Assembly: GCA_036877525.1 (NCBI GenBank)
Contig: JAZGTH010000063.1
Location: 1,846,501 to 1,910,500 of the forward strand
Source of the DNA: Chromobotia macracanthus
Lineage: Eukaryota > Chordata > Actinopteri > Cypriniformes > Botiidae
Reading direction: 5' to 3'
DNA length: 64,000 bases
Part shown: piece by piece, positions 50,643 to 63,361 of the stretch
How the letters are laid out: every line of letters begins with the position of its first letter
Position numbering within the stretch: the stretch's first letter is position 1
Notes under the pieces: model-generated
The model's database searches: none
Told to the model about the DNA's origin: nothing
Seen by the model: the letters and a program-made list of their open reading frames with translations, nothing else
Position numbers and translations under genes: made by a program

Positions 50643-51299
50643 CTGCAGGCAAACAGATGTGATAAAGCAGGAGATATAATTAACCCTGACAAAACCGTTA
50701 CTAGAGAGGGTGTCAGGTCATGTGAGTGAGTGGACGCAACATCATTAACCTGTAAGACAGGTGAGCATAAGCAACCCTCTGCTAGATATGTCAACATGTT
50801 GATGATCAACACAATGCATGACAGTCATGACATCAACATGTCATGTGAAAAGAGGCATAAAGTTTTGTTTTCAACATGTTTTCAGATTTACTGTTCTTCA
50901 CTTGTCTCAGATGTTTCTCTTGAAATTCTCTTCAAACATAAAGAGACACTAATGAGACAATTCTTGTCTGTAATAATCATTATCTCTGACCTGTTTTTTG
51001 ACTAACTCAAACTAACTACCAAATCCAGAGTGAGTCGCCACATTCGATTACGAGAAGCGAAGATCATTTATTGGTCTCTTTACGGTAATATAATATATTA
51101 GGCAGCTGTCTCTATTCACAGCTGTCATTCGCATTTTGAAAAGTGACTTTTACAGACACAATGATGTTCGTAATGTGAAAAGCATGAGACATCATTTATG
51201 GCAGTCAGTTGTGTAATCTTACTCTCTTTACACATCACATAACTTCTTTTAAAAACTGTATTCAAATAAGAAATCACTGTTACTATGACCAGTAAGCAG

Positions 51300-51386
51300 G
51301 CACCTACAACACCCTAGAAACCATTCAAAAACCCTAGCAACCACTTAGCAACATGTTCTTAGCAACACCCTGGCAACCACCCACTT
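51300..51386 (-). repeat. 'TTGCTAGGGTG' short-period repeat, copy 1
   Basis: Degenerate repeats of CACCCTAGCAACCAC (minus: GTGGTTGCTAGGGTG) occur several times in a row. The same motif recurs near 56.05 and 57.2 kb. It is a familiar teleost interspersed motif. Confidence 0.65.
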
Positions 51387-51559
51387 CTATGGACAAGCAC
51401 AAAGCACAACTCACCAATCTTTTCAGAAAATGTAAAAATCCACCTGTAATAATGTTGTAAATTTTGTTTTGAGCACAAACCGATTGTTTAATTATTGTGT
51501 TATTTACTTATATCTGCCTTTTTAATTCTCAGAGAGATGGCACCTGTTGACTTGCATTT

Positions 51560-51677
51560 TATGAATTATAAAGAACCACGGTTTCATCTCAAAATCTACT
51601 GTACTGTTCTTTAAAGGACAAGGTCTCCTACACCCTGCAAAGCAAATTTTCAGTTTTGGGTGAACTACGCCTTTAAG
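51560..51677 (+). repeat. Fragment of foldback-type repeat
   Basis: It ends TTTTCAGTTTTGGGTGAACT..CCTTTAAG, matching the end of the element at 44290-44476. Confidence 0.5.
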
Positions 51678-52071
51678 AAACAAAGTTTCCTCAGGCTGGT
51701 GGCAGTACAAACAGTCCTAATACTCTGTTTATGACTCTGTTTTTATAGCATAATAACAGATTAAAACAAACATAACAGTACCATTATAGTGGTGTAAAAA
51801 CTGACAGCGAGTCAAATTATCTTTCGTTACAAATTAACCATGAATAATTTCAAAACAATGTAGGTTACATTCGTTTTCTTTAAATCAGACAAGAGAAAAA
51901 ATCAAGTGATTATCACTTACTTTTTATTACAATTTATAATAGAATAAAATAATAAGAAAAATAAACTGATTTGTTTTGTTTCTTCAATGACTTTTTCATG
52001 AATAAATAAACTACAGTAAATAATTCAGTGATTGAACATTACAGAGAAGCACCACAAACAAGCCTACTCAC

Positions 52072-52101
52072 TTCAGCTCGGCTGTACGTGCACAAAACCT
52101 G
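52072..52101 (-). other. bmal1: Candidate small 5' UTR exon of bmal1
   Basis: On the minus strand TGTTTCAGCAG is followed by GTTTTGTGCACGTACAGC and the donor CTGAA|GTGAGT. Two acceptors three bases apart (NAGNAG) give 27 or 30 bases. A TGACGTCA lies about 60 bases upstream, so an alternative first exon is also possible. Confidence 0.4.
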
Positions 52102-52159
52102 CTGAAACACAAACATCGTGTAGTTTTACCTTCCTTTCAGCTATGAAAGCACTAAAGAG

Positions 52160-52167
52160 TGACGTCA
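52160..52167. promoter_or_regulatory. Palindromic CRE, TGACGTCA
   Basis: A perfect CREB/ATF site lies about 60 bases upstream (in bmal1 sense) of the small exon candidate at 52072-52101. Confidence 0.55.
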
Positions 52168-53034
52168 TCATTTCCACTCGTTTAAAAGTGTGAGGCACTG
52201 TCTGAAATTGAATCGTTCTTCACTGAAATCTCAGTCGTGGGTTTAGGACGGCTTGTGGGGGAGTAAATGTTGAGCAACTTTACATTTTTTCAGCGGAATG
52301 ATTCCTTTAACATTCGTGTGAGACATTAATTCCACTCTCCATTTCCAAACGTCTGAAAGCACATACTGTACCTTAGAGAGCAGCCGTCTCGTCACAGCTC
52401 TGGCTTCTGGCATTGGACCTGAAGGAGAGCAGGCAGGGTGAGACTTACTCCTCTGAGCTGATGTAAGTGTATGCGGGGGTATCAGTACAGCGGCGCTTGT
52501 GCTGAGTGAAGTGTGTGACTGGGACAGAAGATGGTGTTAGTGCCACAGAGGATCATGGGAGAACAATCCCAAACACGCATCCGTCTGCAGCATCAGATGC
52601 ATCAGATTTACCTGCACACAGGTGTGAAGACCTGCCTTGTGGCTCATCTGCACCTGCTCACTGACCCTGGATAAGATGTAAACCCTCACTGTACTCACGT
52701 CCTCTCTTAACTTTGTGTCCAGAACTGCACTTTTACTCACGTATATAACTGTGCTTTGTTTTCATCACACAGAAGTTCACGCAGTTGAATCAAAGTGTGT
52801 CACCGCGGCGCGGCTCGATCACTGGACGGGCGGAGGGTGTCTGAACCCGGGCACACCGCACCGGGACGTGTCGCGAATACAGCGACCTTCATCACTTCAT
52901 CATCGACACAGCACTGTCTGATGTACATCCTTCAGTGCAAGTGCATGCCAATACTGACTGACTATTCATCCAACAATATATGAAATAAACGCGTATTCAC
53001 ACTGTAATGTCGTCAGACACTGAGCTAGGAGCAG

Positions 53035-53042
53035 TGACGTCA
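53035..53042. promoter_or_regulatory. Palindromic CRE, TGACGTCA, in bmal1 intron 1
   Basis: A perfect CREB/ATF site lies about 135 bases downstream of the bmal1 exon 1 donor. Confidence 0.55.
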
Positions 53043-53175
53043 GACTGGGTGTGTAGAGAGTAAAACGCTGTGAAGAAAGACGTTTGTCAGAAATAAATGG
53101 AAGTTAAACGCAGTTCGCTGCAGGTAACTGTGCGGTACAGCATTAAAATAAAATATTAAACGAGGTTTTACTTAC

Positions 53176-53205
53176 ATGGAGAATGCAGAATATCACACGC
53201 ATGAT
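53176..53205 (-). other. bmal1: bmal1 exon 1 (5' UTR; start approximate)
   Basis: The exon ends at 53176 before a strong donor, CTCCAT|GTAAGT, on the minus strand. The start is inferred from a TATA-like TATAAA at 53234-53229. If transcription begins farther upstream, an 11-codon ORF from the ATG at 53225-53223 would be included. Confidence 0.55.
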
Positions 53206-53227
53206 CGGACGACAAAGCGCAGCATCA

Positions 53228-53340
53228 GTTTATATTCGCTATGACCTACTTCTGCTGTAATAACTAGCGGACCGCTAACCTACTTATAGTGAGCCAATGG
53301 CATTCCTGTGATGACTAATCGCTGACTGTTTCATCCAATC
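53228..53340 (-). promoter_or_regulatory. bmal1 promoter with two ROREs and CCAAT boxes
   Basis: In bmal1 sense, AAGTAGGTTA (53285-53276, within TATAAGTAGGTTA) and AAGTAGGTCA (53251-53242, within AGAAGTAGGTCA) are ROR/REV-ERB response elements 34 bases apart. CCAAT pentamers occur on the plus strand at 53294-53298 and 53335-53339. TATAAA lies at 53234-53229. Mammalian Bmal1 has the same pair of elements close to its start, where ROR activates and REV-ERB represses to give antiphase rhythm. It sits directly upstream of exon 1, so the assignment is strong; use in this fish is inferred. Confidence 0.85.
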
Positions 53341-54914
53341 GGAAAGCGCCTTGCGAATCAGCTGGCAAATGAGAAAACGGAGATGAGAAAAGGACTCGCC
53401 AAGAAACATTCGCCAAATTTCGCAGCAGCACAACAATATAGAAAGTGCATGTAAGTGCAAAACGAGGTTTCGTCGATCGATTGTCCTTTAATGAAAACTT
53501 CTTTATTCAATGCCATAATTGTTAGATGCTAGAAAAAAGGTAAAGCATTGCGTGTTGTAAGCGGGTTTGTTTTTTTGTTTTTAGGTTGTTCCAAAGGGTT
53601 GTGGTACATTTTAAAGTAATTTATTTTGATTACTATTAGTGATTAAAATATGATTTAAAAGGTTAGGCTGCTGCCTATTGAAATAGACTTGGAAAAACAC
53701 GATTGTCACTTACATACGTTAGCCACATGGAGGCGCCAAAACACAACATAATGGATAATGAATGGCCTTTGGGATCTGAACTGAGATGCGACTTCTAATG
53801 ACTTACACAATTGAAACAAATCCTCAAATCTCACATCTGCCTCTCCCTGAAGTATGACACAAAAGCACAAGTAAAATAAATAAAATAAACTGCAGGTTTC
53901 GCTCAAGTTGTGTGTGAGCCAATCACGTGGAAAATGGAGAGCAATGTCTGGATTCTGTATCTACATCCACAGAATAAAATGTATAAGAATAAGTGCATCA
54001 GTTGTGTTACATTCTGGTTAAAAACAGCAGTAAAGTCATTCAAAATGTTGCACTTGTTTTAACAGAAAAGTGAGCGCTGTAGGAAAGTTTTGAAATGACC
54101 CTTTGGCTTCGGTTACTTCTGTTTGGTGTTGTTTGCTTGGCACCGCGTGTGATGGGCTGCTGACAGCTCCTATTCAAGAGACAGAAAAGAAAAGTGATTG
54201 GTGTGCAAACACAGCCTTTCTCACCAGACGTGCAGATAGAACAGAGAGAGTGAACAGTTTCACTGAACCATGTGTGACATGAATACACGTGAAGTTCAGG
54301 TGATTCACATATCACATGTAAACAGTAAAACACTGAGTTACTAAACTGCAGTAAAACAAAGCAATTGTTGGCTAATATGTCCAGGATTCTTGTGTGAAAG
54401 CGTCTCTTGTACATTCTAACTCACTTCTATAAAAAAGGCAAAGGCCACTGTTGACATAAGTGATGCAGAGAAACTAAAGCGGGTGAGAAATGATCCAGAG
54501 GAATGTCTTCAGGATAACAAACATCCGAGTCTTGTTGTGAATGAGATTTGCACTGAGAAGAGCTTTTGATGTAACTACATATAGATCTTAGGAACTACAG
54601 ATAAACCGTCTCCGTAAAAAGATACCCGAATGAGAACTTTTAGACAGTTGTGAGATAGAAACTGAAAGACAAGCTGAAATTATTGGGCAATACAATTGTG
54701 AATTGCATAGCTAGTTTAAGTTATGTACTGAGTGACTAATCTGAGAAAAGACACGTTAACTTTTGTTAACGTGATATGAGTTATGTTAACTTTTAAATTT
54801 CTTTGAAAAGTTTAAAGTAGACACATGCCATTTGTCTTAATCTGATCTCTATCTAGACATTCTTAATAATAAAAGTGCTAAACGATGCCATGTACAACCT
54901 TGGTTAAACTTTTG

Positions 54915-54996
54915 GTTGTATGGTTCCATCAAAAAAGAAAAAATGTATGGCATTGCTGTAAAGAACCTTTGAAGAACTCTTATTTTTAAGAGTGTA
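54915..54996. repeat. 'AAGAACC..TTTAAGAGTGTA' interspersed repeat
   Basis: TAAAGAACCTTTGAAGAACT followed by CTTATTTTTAAGAGTGTA is, from memory, the typical end of a frequent cyprinid element. Only part of it is present. Confidence 0.45.
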
Positions 54997-56028
54997 GAAG
55001 TAAATGTAAAAATGTAAATGTAAATTGAAATGTAAATTGTTAAAACATCTCATCTGTGATTTTTCTCCTATATGGTGCTACCAAAACAACCTTACACTGG
55101 AAATATTGTGTATGCATGAATTATGAAGTCATTTCTTTCACACTAAAAATCCTTATTTACAGGATGTGCAGCTTGTATTGCATAATTAGAAATATAGGAT
55201 TTCTTATTGCTGTGTGTAATTGGCACATCACAGATATAGTCCAGACATCTTATTTGTCAACTGCCACTTCAGAAGAAACACAATCTCTACAAATTGGGAT
55301 ATAATAGAAATCACTGAGGCCAATATCATTTCTGTTCCACAGGAAGAACAGTATCACATTCTGTGACCTTGATAGAAGATACAGGCACAAAGCCTTTCCA
55401 CTGGCTCTTTTTCAACAAAGCAGCAAAAAGGAAAAAAATAAGGTTTTTTCAGTGTAAAAAAGGAAACAATGAAGCAAAGCTGGGTGTAACACACACATTT
55501 CATGCAGCAGGCTGTTTGTCCTTCAGCTATATTGTGTCTGTCTATTTTAAAGCAACTTTCCCATGCACATAAAGTCGTTTCTAAAGCAGGTGAAGTTGTT
55601 TCATTTCTCCCGTTCTCTTCTGTGAATCAGAGGGGGTCAGCTGGAATGTGGAGGGTCCTCTCTGAGAAATTTCCCATTGGCGTTTTTAATGAGTGCGTCT
55701 CACAGCAGTAATGAGAGAAGCACATACGTCCCGTATGACAAGGTTAGGCAGTAATTATTTCCCCACCACTAAACTAGTACATATTGACTTAACTGCTAGA
55801 GCCAGTGTGTGAGGGTGAATAAAACTGGATAAAGTTAGTCCTGAAATGAGGCTATTGATTAGGTTTTAGGGACTCTATCTCTTAGACATTTTAACTACAA
55901 TAAAAGATGATATTTTTGTTATAGTTAAGAAATAGATTTTTACACTTTCTAAAAAAAACGTGTGAACCATTGAGCCATTTTGAACCATTGAACCGTTGAA
56001 CAATTGCTATGAATAATTGTTAGCACTG

Positions 56029-56076
56029 CTATGTGGTTGCTAGGGTGTTGTGGGTGGTTGCTAGGTAGGTGCTGAC
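56029..56076 (+). repeat. 'TTGCTAGGGTG' short-period repeat, copy 2
   Basis: GGTTGCTAGGGTGTTGTGGG then TGGTTGCTAGGTAGGTGCT; same motif as at 51300-51386 but in the opposite orientation. Confidence 0.65.
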
Positions 56077-57184
56077 TGGCACAGGCAAAAAAGGCACGTT
56101 ATATATAAAAATGGCACTTCTTTTAGTCCTACTGTTAGAGGCTCATATTTAATGCAATGTAATTGTCTCAATATAAGTCCATGACACTATAAAACCCTTT
56201 TCTCATTTGTGAACGTGTTACTTGTTGTGTCGTGACAGCCAGGCACTGAAGAGAGCTGCTTTTCATTCACACCCCTGTCAGACCACTGTAATCCTACAGG
56301 GGGCCAATCAGCCTTAGCAATGACCTGACCTGCTCAAGTACACTTCACCCAAATCAGTGAGTGTCACAGGGCTGTTAGAGGCAGGAGCTTTTCCGTGCGC
56401 TTTGTTTCTGAGAGCGGAGAGATCAGGGGCCCGCTGTGGAGACACGGCAAAGTGTCCTTAGGAATTACGATGGGCTCCACCTCATTAGACGTCTCTGTAT
56501 GAGAGTAATGACAGGTGTACTGGCTCCGTGGGGCCCTGCTGTGGACTTTGACCTCATTCACAGTGAGGGACAGCAAAGTTTCCCCACAGGAGATTTCCAC
56601 CTCAGAATGGAGGCTTTTGGATAGGACAGGGCAACAAAATGACACACAACAAGCTATTAAACAACTTTAACAGTGCAGTGTTGTTCAATGAATATGACTA
56701 AATGACTAAATGTAAATGTTAATGAAGGTCTATTTTGATATTCAAAACTTTCCACACTTTTTATTTGAATAAAGTGCAATGGACAATGTTGTCAAACTGA
56801 TATGAAATCAACAAATTTAATAACTAAAAAAAGTAACATATTTAAAAAATGTCTTCAACATTTCATATCATAACTAACTTTTCCTACCTTACTGTTTTCC
56901 AAGGATGACTTATTCAATATTTTTGGTTAAGATTTGATCCCGTCACCCTTCACTGGCTTTAATTCACGTACGCTAACAGCAGATGTGTGTGCCCACAACC
57001 AAGAACCAGCATGCAAGCCAAAACAAGACAAGCCCCAGTCAAAACAAACTCTGTTTATTGTCAGAAATGATTGGTTACCTGTATTAAACACAGCTTTCAG
57101 TCTAAGAGTTCACTGCCGAAATCTGCTGAAAAACTTATTATCAGAGTCCTGAGAAAACCCAACCTAAGCTACATTTTCTAAAAG

Positions 57185-57292
57185 TGTTGTGGGCAGTTGC
57201 TATGCAGTTGCTAAGGTGTTTTCAGCACGTTGCTATGCATTTTCTAGTTTGTTCTAGGTGGTTACTAGAGTTACTAGACTGTTGCTATGAGA
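57185..57292 (+). repeat. 'TTGCTATG' short-period repeat, copy 3
   Basis: Degenerate units (GGCAGTTGCTATGCAGTTGC, TAAGGTGTTTTCAGCACG, GTTGCTATGCATTTTCTAG, GGTGGTTACTAGAG) repeat with roughly 10-20 base periods. It is related to copies 1 and 2 but more decayed. Confidence 0.6.
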
Positions 57293-60200
57293 TTACTCAC
57301 TGATCCAAGTCAAAAAAGCCTATAAAAAGAGGGTTTTGAAAAACACACAGATTTCATCATGTTAACAGCGGGCACATGAGAACAAGTGCAGTGTGGCCTG
57401 AGCAGCTCTGATTATACCAAATCTTCCTTCTAGCTGTAGATTTCACACGGTCAGAATTCTTTTTGTAAAAGTAAGAACATTTTTTAAATATTTAACTTTC
57501 TTGTAGCCAAAAAATGATATGCATCTTCTGCCAGTGAGCTCCTAAAATGCAGCCTGATTCTTCCACCGTCTCATATAAAACAGGGCTGAGAAGAAAGGGC
57601 TTTCTGAAGATCTAAATGCTTGTTAGTCACACTGTAGGTAGCTCCTGCTGATCAGATCTGTTGGCAGCTGAGTGATTTTCTGGCCACTCTTCAGAAGAGT
57701 AAACATGAGTTGGAAGCCCAGCGTTGAATGAGGGGCCAAAGTTGTGTTGAATTAAAAAAAACTATTCTGTGACTCTAGTGACCCTGATCTCATTCTGGAA
57801 AGGCTCTGCATGTGCTGACATGGAAGCAGAGAGGAATGTCAGGTATGGACATGTTTCGGAAGTTGTCCGGTGGGATGTTGTGTCTGTGTCCACTGATGTG
57901 TGGCTAACAGAGTGCTGGAGACTGTGCGCTTGAAGGAAACGATCATCTCAACACATTTAACTTAAGCATGAAGAAATGGGTGTCTGATCTGAAATCTGAT
58001 CCTGCAAACAGATTTAGTTGATTTATGTCACTTTTAGTAACTGGTCTTTGAAATGTAAGAGAATTTCCATTATTTAATAATTTATGTTACAGACTTTAAA
58101 CAGAATTAAAGAACACCAAGGAACATTCTATTGTATGGTGATATTTGATTAGCTGGCTTTTGAAATGACTTTAAAATACCAGTTTATAAAATGCTTGTAT
58201 TGGTGCAATTATTTCACACACACAAATTTTCAAAGCATCTATACAAATAATAAAAGCAATAATATCAGAAAAAGGAACCAGTTATGTTAATCACAAAACA
58301 TTCCAGTAATAAGTATAATTTCCAATAATAAGTAAGGCTTTAAAGAACAGTGAGAATGTTGTACTGTATAGACACAGGCAGCTGATGAAGACCACTTCAC
58401 AAAGAAAAGGATCTGTTACACAATCGTACCACCAAACAGTGACATTTACAATTCAACACACAGTCGTCTCATGATTTCACAAACAAACATTGTAGTTGCA
58501 ATATATTGGTGTTTAGTTTATGGATGTAAACATTCATAAACTACTTACTGGATAAGCTGATTTCATACAGGAGATAAGAGTGTTTAAAGATGAGATAATG
58601 TTCAACATGTTTGCAGGGACAGATTCGATACCACACCCACCGTCAGAAAGAAGACGAGCTTTTCACAACACATATGGGTCATTATCTCTGCCTGCAGCCT
58701 ATTACTTATCAGACACTCAGAGGAGAGCGCACCTTATTTCTGCTGTCACTTCTAAAGGGACAAACATGAGAACGTGGGTGTTGCTGTAACTCCTTGAATG
58801 GTCTTTTCCTCCATTAAAAGTAAACGGAAAAGCCCTGGAGCACAAACCCACAGTATCTTGCATCCAAACAATTGCTGCAGTCCTGGTGCATTATCGTTTC
58901 ATGAGAGAAAGTTTGTTTTCTCTCACAATAGGTCTGTATTGAATTTCAGCATTTGTGGGGCAAATTCTTTGAGCACAGGAAATCTTTGAAATGGATTGTA
59001 TCCAGAACATAGACAACTGAAAATACTTTAATACAAGGATCAAAAGCAAACAGAGATGCTTTTATTAACACAACTGTTAATAAATCTTTGAAAACAATAA
59101 TGTGTTTTGCTCATTTAAATCTCTATCAAGTCTCATGCTGAAGGTGATTTTCAGCAGGTGACAGCCAGAGGCAGATTCTCACAGGTGTGTTATGAAGTAA
59201 TATAAACTGCGCTTAAATAAAAGCAATGAATTACGACATTTAATTAAAGTTAATACATTCAAATTAAACCTGCCTCTCTGAAGGTGTAACAGTGAACCTT
59301 TAACACTTCATTGGGTATTGAAAAGATGTCTGTGTATGTACTTAATTATATATAATGTTGTGATTATGTACTCATCCCCTGCATATAAATAGCACATAAA
59401 TCATGATAGGGTGACATTGGACTTTTTTACAGAGTCATTATCAGTTGATCCATCCACACCAGAGGCACAATATACTGGTGAAAAGCCAAAACAATGATCC
59501 ACAGGCAGATACACAAGAACAGAGACGTTTTGTCAAGATTTCACATGTTTTCTGCAGGAAGGTTAAAAACAAAAACAATACAAACAGTAATGTGTTGATT
59601 TGTCTGTATGTGTGTTACTTTACAGCACAAACACTTCTGGTGCTGTGCACTTAAAACTAAACTCAAAGTTTAGGAATTTATCAGTAAACATAAATTCTAT
59701 AAATTCTATAAATTCTTAAATAACATTTAATCACATGCAGTGGAAATGACATTTTGCAAAGGTTTAATTTCAAATATACAATTTTATGCATTCAAAATAC
59801 AAAATGACAATTATGTTAACATATTATATTTCATCACAAGTGCTCTTCTTCATAAATACTAAGTAAACTAACTTGTAATAAACCACAAGGTCTGAGGAAC
59901 AACTAAATTGTGTAAAAACTGATAGATAATATAGACACAATAAATATTTAAAGGGTTTTTATGCTTTGTTCACTGAATTTTGACCTAATTAGCCAAACGT
60001 TTAAAGATTGGTCTAATGTTTAAAGGTTTGATCTGACACGTTAAACAGTAAAATCTGTACTTGTTTAAGTATGATAAGTATGACTTTTGTATAACAAGTT
60101 TAAACTTGTTAAGTTTAATTAACATCAACCCACAAAACCACATAACAAACATCTATAAACAAACTGTACTCTCAGTTTCCATACACACTGATATCATGTA

Positions 60201-60294
60201 CATCATTCCGGAGGACAAAAGAAACGTAACACTCGTATTGTACCACAAAGTAGCAAATTAGTAATTAGTCCAAAAATACTCAAGAATCTTCCAC

Positions 60295-60335
60295 TGGGTT
60301 CTTTGAAAAGGAATATAAATGGTTCTTTGTGAAAA
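60295..60335. repeat. 'GGTTCTTTG' repeat remnant
   Basis: GGGTTCTTTGAAAAGGAATA followed by AATGGTTCTTTGTGAAAAC resembles a remnant of the element at 54915-54996, in reverse orientation. Confidence 0.35.
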
Positions 60336-63300
60336 CAGCATGATTAGAGTGAACTTAGTTTTACCTTCCTGCAGGCATGCTTGACCTGAGAGCATCTCTG
60401 ACCCTTGACATCTGACCGTCCCACAGGGCACTAATGATCACTACATCAGCTGCTAGAAATCACACCTGGTGATTATACACTTCATAAATGACCAGTAGTT
60501 ACTGTAACCAGAAATGTGCATATCTCAACCGCCTGAGCTTTGAATTAACACATCAAATGTACAAATTTAGTTTAGTTTAGTAATTCTTCTTCACTTGTAA
60601 AGAAGAATACGTCTTTTAAAATATCTCTGACCTGGTTTAACAAAAATGAAATAAAGCAAAATAAATAAATCAAGGCTTTTGCATGTCCAGACGCTTTAAA
60701 AACCCCACCCTAAATCCGAAGAAAGCTCAAAAGTCAACATTGTAAGGAAACATGGAGGCCAGTTTCTGCTTGAGATAACACTTAGATAATGAACTGTATG
60801 TACTCAATGACCCAAAGTAAATGTACAAATGCCTGTATGTACATGTTTAATGTAACCTGTTGGATTAAATTCTTGTAAAATATTTGGTAAGAATATATCT
60901 GCCAACAATACATTAGTAAATGTATTTGCCCAGATCACTGCAGGACTACAAAGTCTGAGCCTGACATATTTCCCCCTTAAAAAATAAAAAGTTAGTCAAT
61001 GAAGAATTCCCACGCTTGATTTAACCCACCACGTCCTCAGAGTAACAAAAGAGGTAAATCATGTCCTACAGCTTCCCACAGATGGCTTGGCTTCTTTGTT
61101 GACAAAAGCATGCAAAACAGTATTTACAGATGCCCTGGCTCTCCAGCATAAAGCTGTGCCTTTGAGAGCAGTTTTAGGGCCATGAGAAACATCTGAAGTG
61201 TGTGGCGTTTGTATGACGATCCGTTTCCCTCCCTGCTGGAGAACATTTCTGGAGTCTTTCACAGCAGACTGTGGATTCAGGGGCCAGCTGGCCACAGAGA
61301 CGCCACTGCTGTGATGTCATACACAGGATGTGACATGCATGCCATGTTCAGCCCCCCACAGCCCGTATTCTCTGAAAGAACGCTCCAAGAAGTATATGTG
61401 GCATTTGTTTGCGCAGTCAGACTTCTTGAGTCTGTGTGGTAAGAATGCACCGTTCTCTCACACCTCTGAGACTAATGTCCACTGTGGGCTCTGATCTGCT
61501 CTGTGGGACTGACCTTTGCCCTTGCAGTGCTTTGTCTTTCCAGACTGTAGCATGAGCTGAGAATTCTTGCTCATGACGGAATCACTAGAGGTTACACACA
61601 GGTTTCTGGAAGGATAAAATTCCACACGATTGCTCAACTCCTCTGATTTTTATCTGTGTGTGGACTGATGTTATGCCAGCTAGTGGCTCCACCTAGCAAC
61701 GTAGGTCAAATTGAACAAAATGAGTTGGAGGTACAGTACATATAAATGTGGTAGCACATGTGCTTGTCTAAAAGACTTATAAGAGTCGTTTGCTCACAGA
61801 AATGCAGGACTGAATTCTTTCTGTGTCATGGTCCCATTTTGTTCCCTTCTGTCTGACCTCTGCTGTTTGATGAGCTGGGAAAAATTTTTCAGTGAAAAAA
61901 AAGCTAAATTATACAAAAGAATTATATAAAAATTTCATTTGTGTTCTACAGAAAAAGACATTTTTTTTAACAAATCATTTTATAAATGCATAATTAAAAG
62001 TGCGACCCCAAAAGTTTAGGGCCAAAAAGTCAATTGATATCCAGCCTAAACATATCTGTATGATTGTCTATAGCTTGTTTGGTTGCTATTTTTCTGTTAT
62101 TTGTACTGAATAGCAGTTAAGACTCTTGCTGAGAGTTTGATATGGACAGCGGAAAGTCTAGCGTGGAAAATGTCACTCATCTGTCTCCTCACTGGCAGAA
62201 GCTAATGAAGCACAGTAGAGCCCTGTGGACAGTGACAGCACACAGGAAGAGCTCTGAAGCTTCCACTGGGAACTGAGGAAGTGAAGAAGAAAGAACAGAT
62301 GCTGTGAGGGCTTCAGAAAGCACAGCTTGTGCTATGATTCAGGGCAAGAAACGTTCACAGGTCAGTCATAAGGAAGGACACTAAGAACTAAGACTTAGAA
62401 CTCTCTCAATATTGTCAAGAACTCTTTTAAAGGTGCATTGAGCTTCATGACGTGGTTCTGAATAACATGTGAGATTCCAGCTGCTAAGACACTGAGAATA
62501 ATAAATATACTGTAATGTTAAAAGCACCTTGTCAACATAATTCACAGCTAACAATGGCTGCTTGTCACTGGATAATTTGTCACTCAGAGCAACAGTTGCG
62601 CAGGTCTACCTTCATATAACACTATAGATATAAGCGATTGTTAGAAGGTTAAGTAAACATGCCGAGGTGACAACAGAAGAGTGAAAACATTAGATCCCAG
62701 GCATCCCAAACCTAAAGACGAAGCAGCCTAAGAAAGCCTGACTATAGACAGAGCATGCACAGCTATGTTTACATTCAGTAAAAATATGACAAACTTTTGG
62801 TCTTAGCTTATTTAATCTACTCGCTAAGAGTTGTCTCTGTTTATCTAGTGTCACAGAGCATGATGTTAAAATCTACTTTTATGCTTTTGTCAAAATTTGT
62901 GTAATAATACAGTGGGATCCACATGCCGGAGAGCACTAGTGAAAATGCTTCTTTAAAATGTATATTTGCATAATTGACTACATAAATATTAATAGATATT
63001 AATATTTATAAATATTTGAGTAAGAAATTAACATTTCTTAATTGTCCACCTGCTGTATTGTCCACTGTTTGTGTTAATGACAGCATCCATCTGAACTGGT
63101 CATGTTTTTAATGATACTTTATCTGCACACTGTCAAACTACACACTCATATACACTGTTTGCTCTTCAGAAATCTCTTCCCAATATGCTGTAAAAGAGGT
63201 TTACGTCCCTCCTCAGATATAGACACTGTCTGTGGGAGTGCCTCCTCAGAGATTTAGCGATGAATAAATACTGAATAAATAGTTTTAAATGGTTTTCAGT

Positions 63301-63361
63301 AAAAGTTTAATTTTTAAAGAATGTCATGTTAATAACTATATGATATGATATGCATACTTAT

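Larger units (their letters stand above)
50643..53175 (-). other. bmal1 5' introns
   Basis: About 2.5 kb between exon 1 and the next exon candidate. It contains a second small exon candidate near 52.1 kb, two TGACGTCA elements, a repeat of CCCTAGCAACC type and a CpG-rich patch at about 52795-52880. No protein-coding frame is supported. Confidence 0.55.

Noticed and set aside
54040..54414. 124-residue minus-strand open frame upstream of bmal1
   Set aside because: No similarity to rassf10, tead1 or another expected neighbour, and no promoter or signal beside it.
61059..61442. Overlapping open frames on both strands at 61.1-61.4 kb
   Set aside because: Composition is a little richer in GC, but there is no conserved domain, splice frame or homologous motif.
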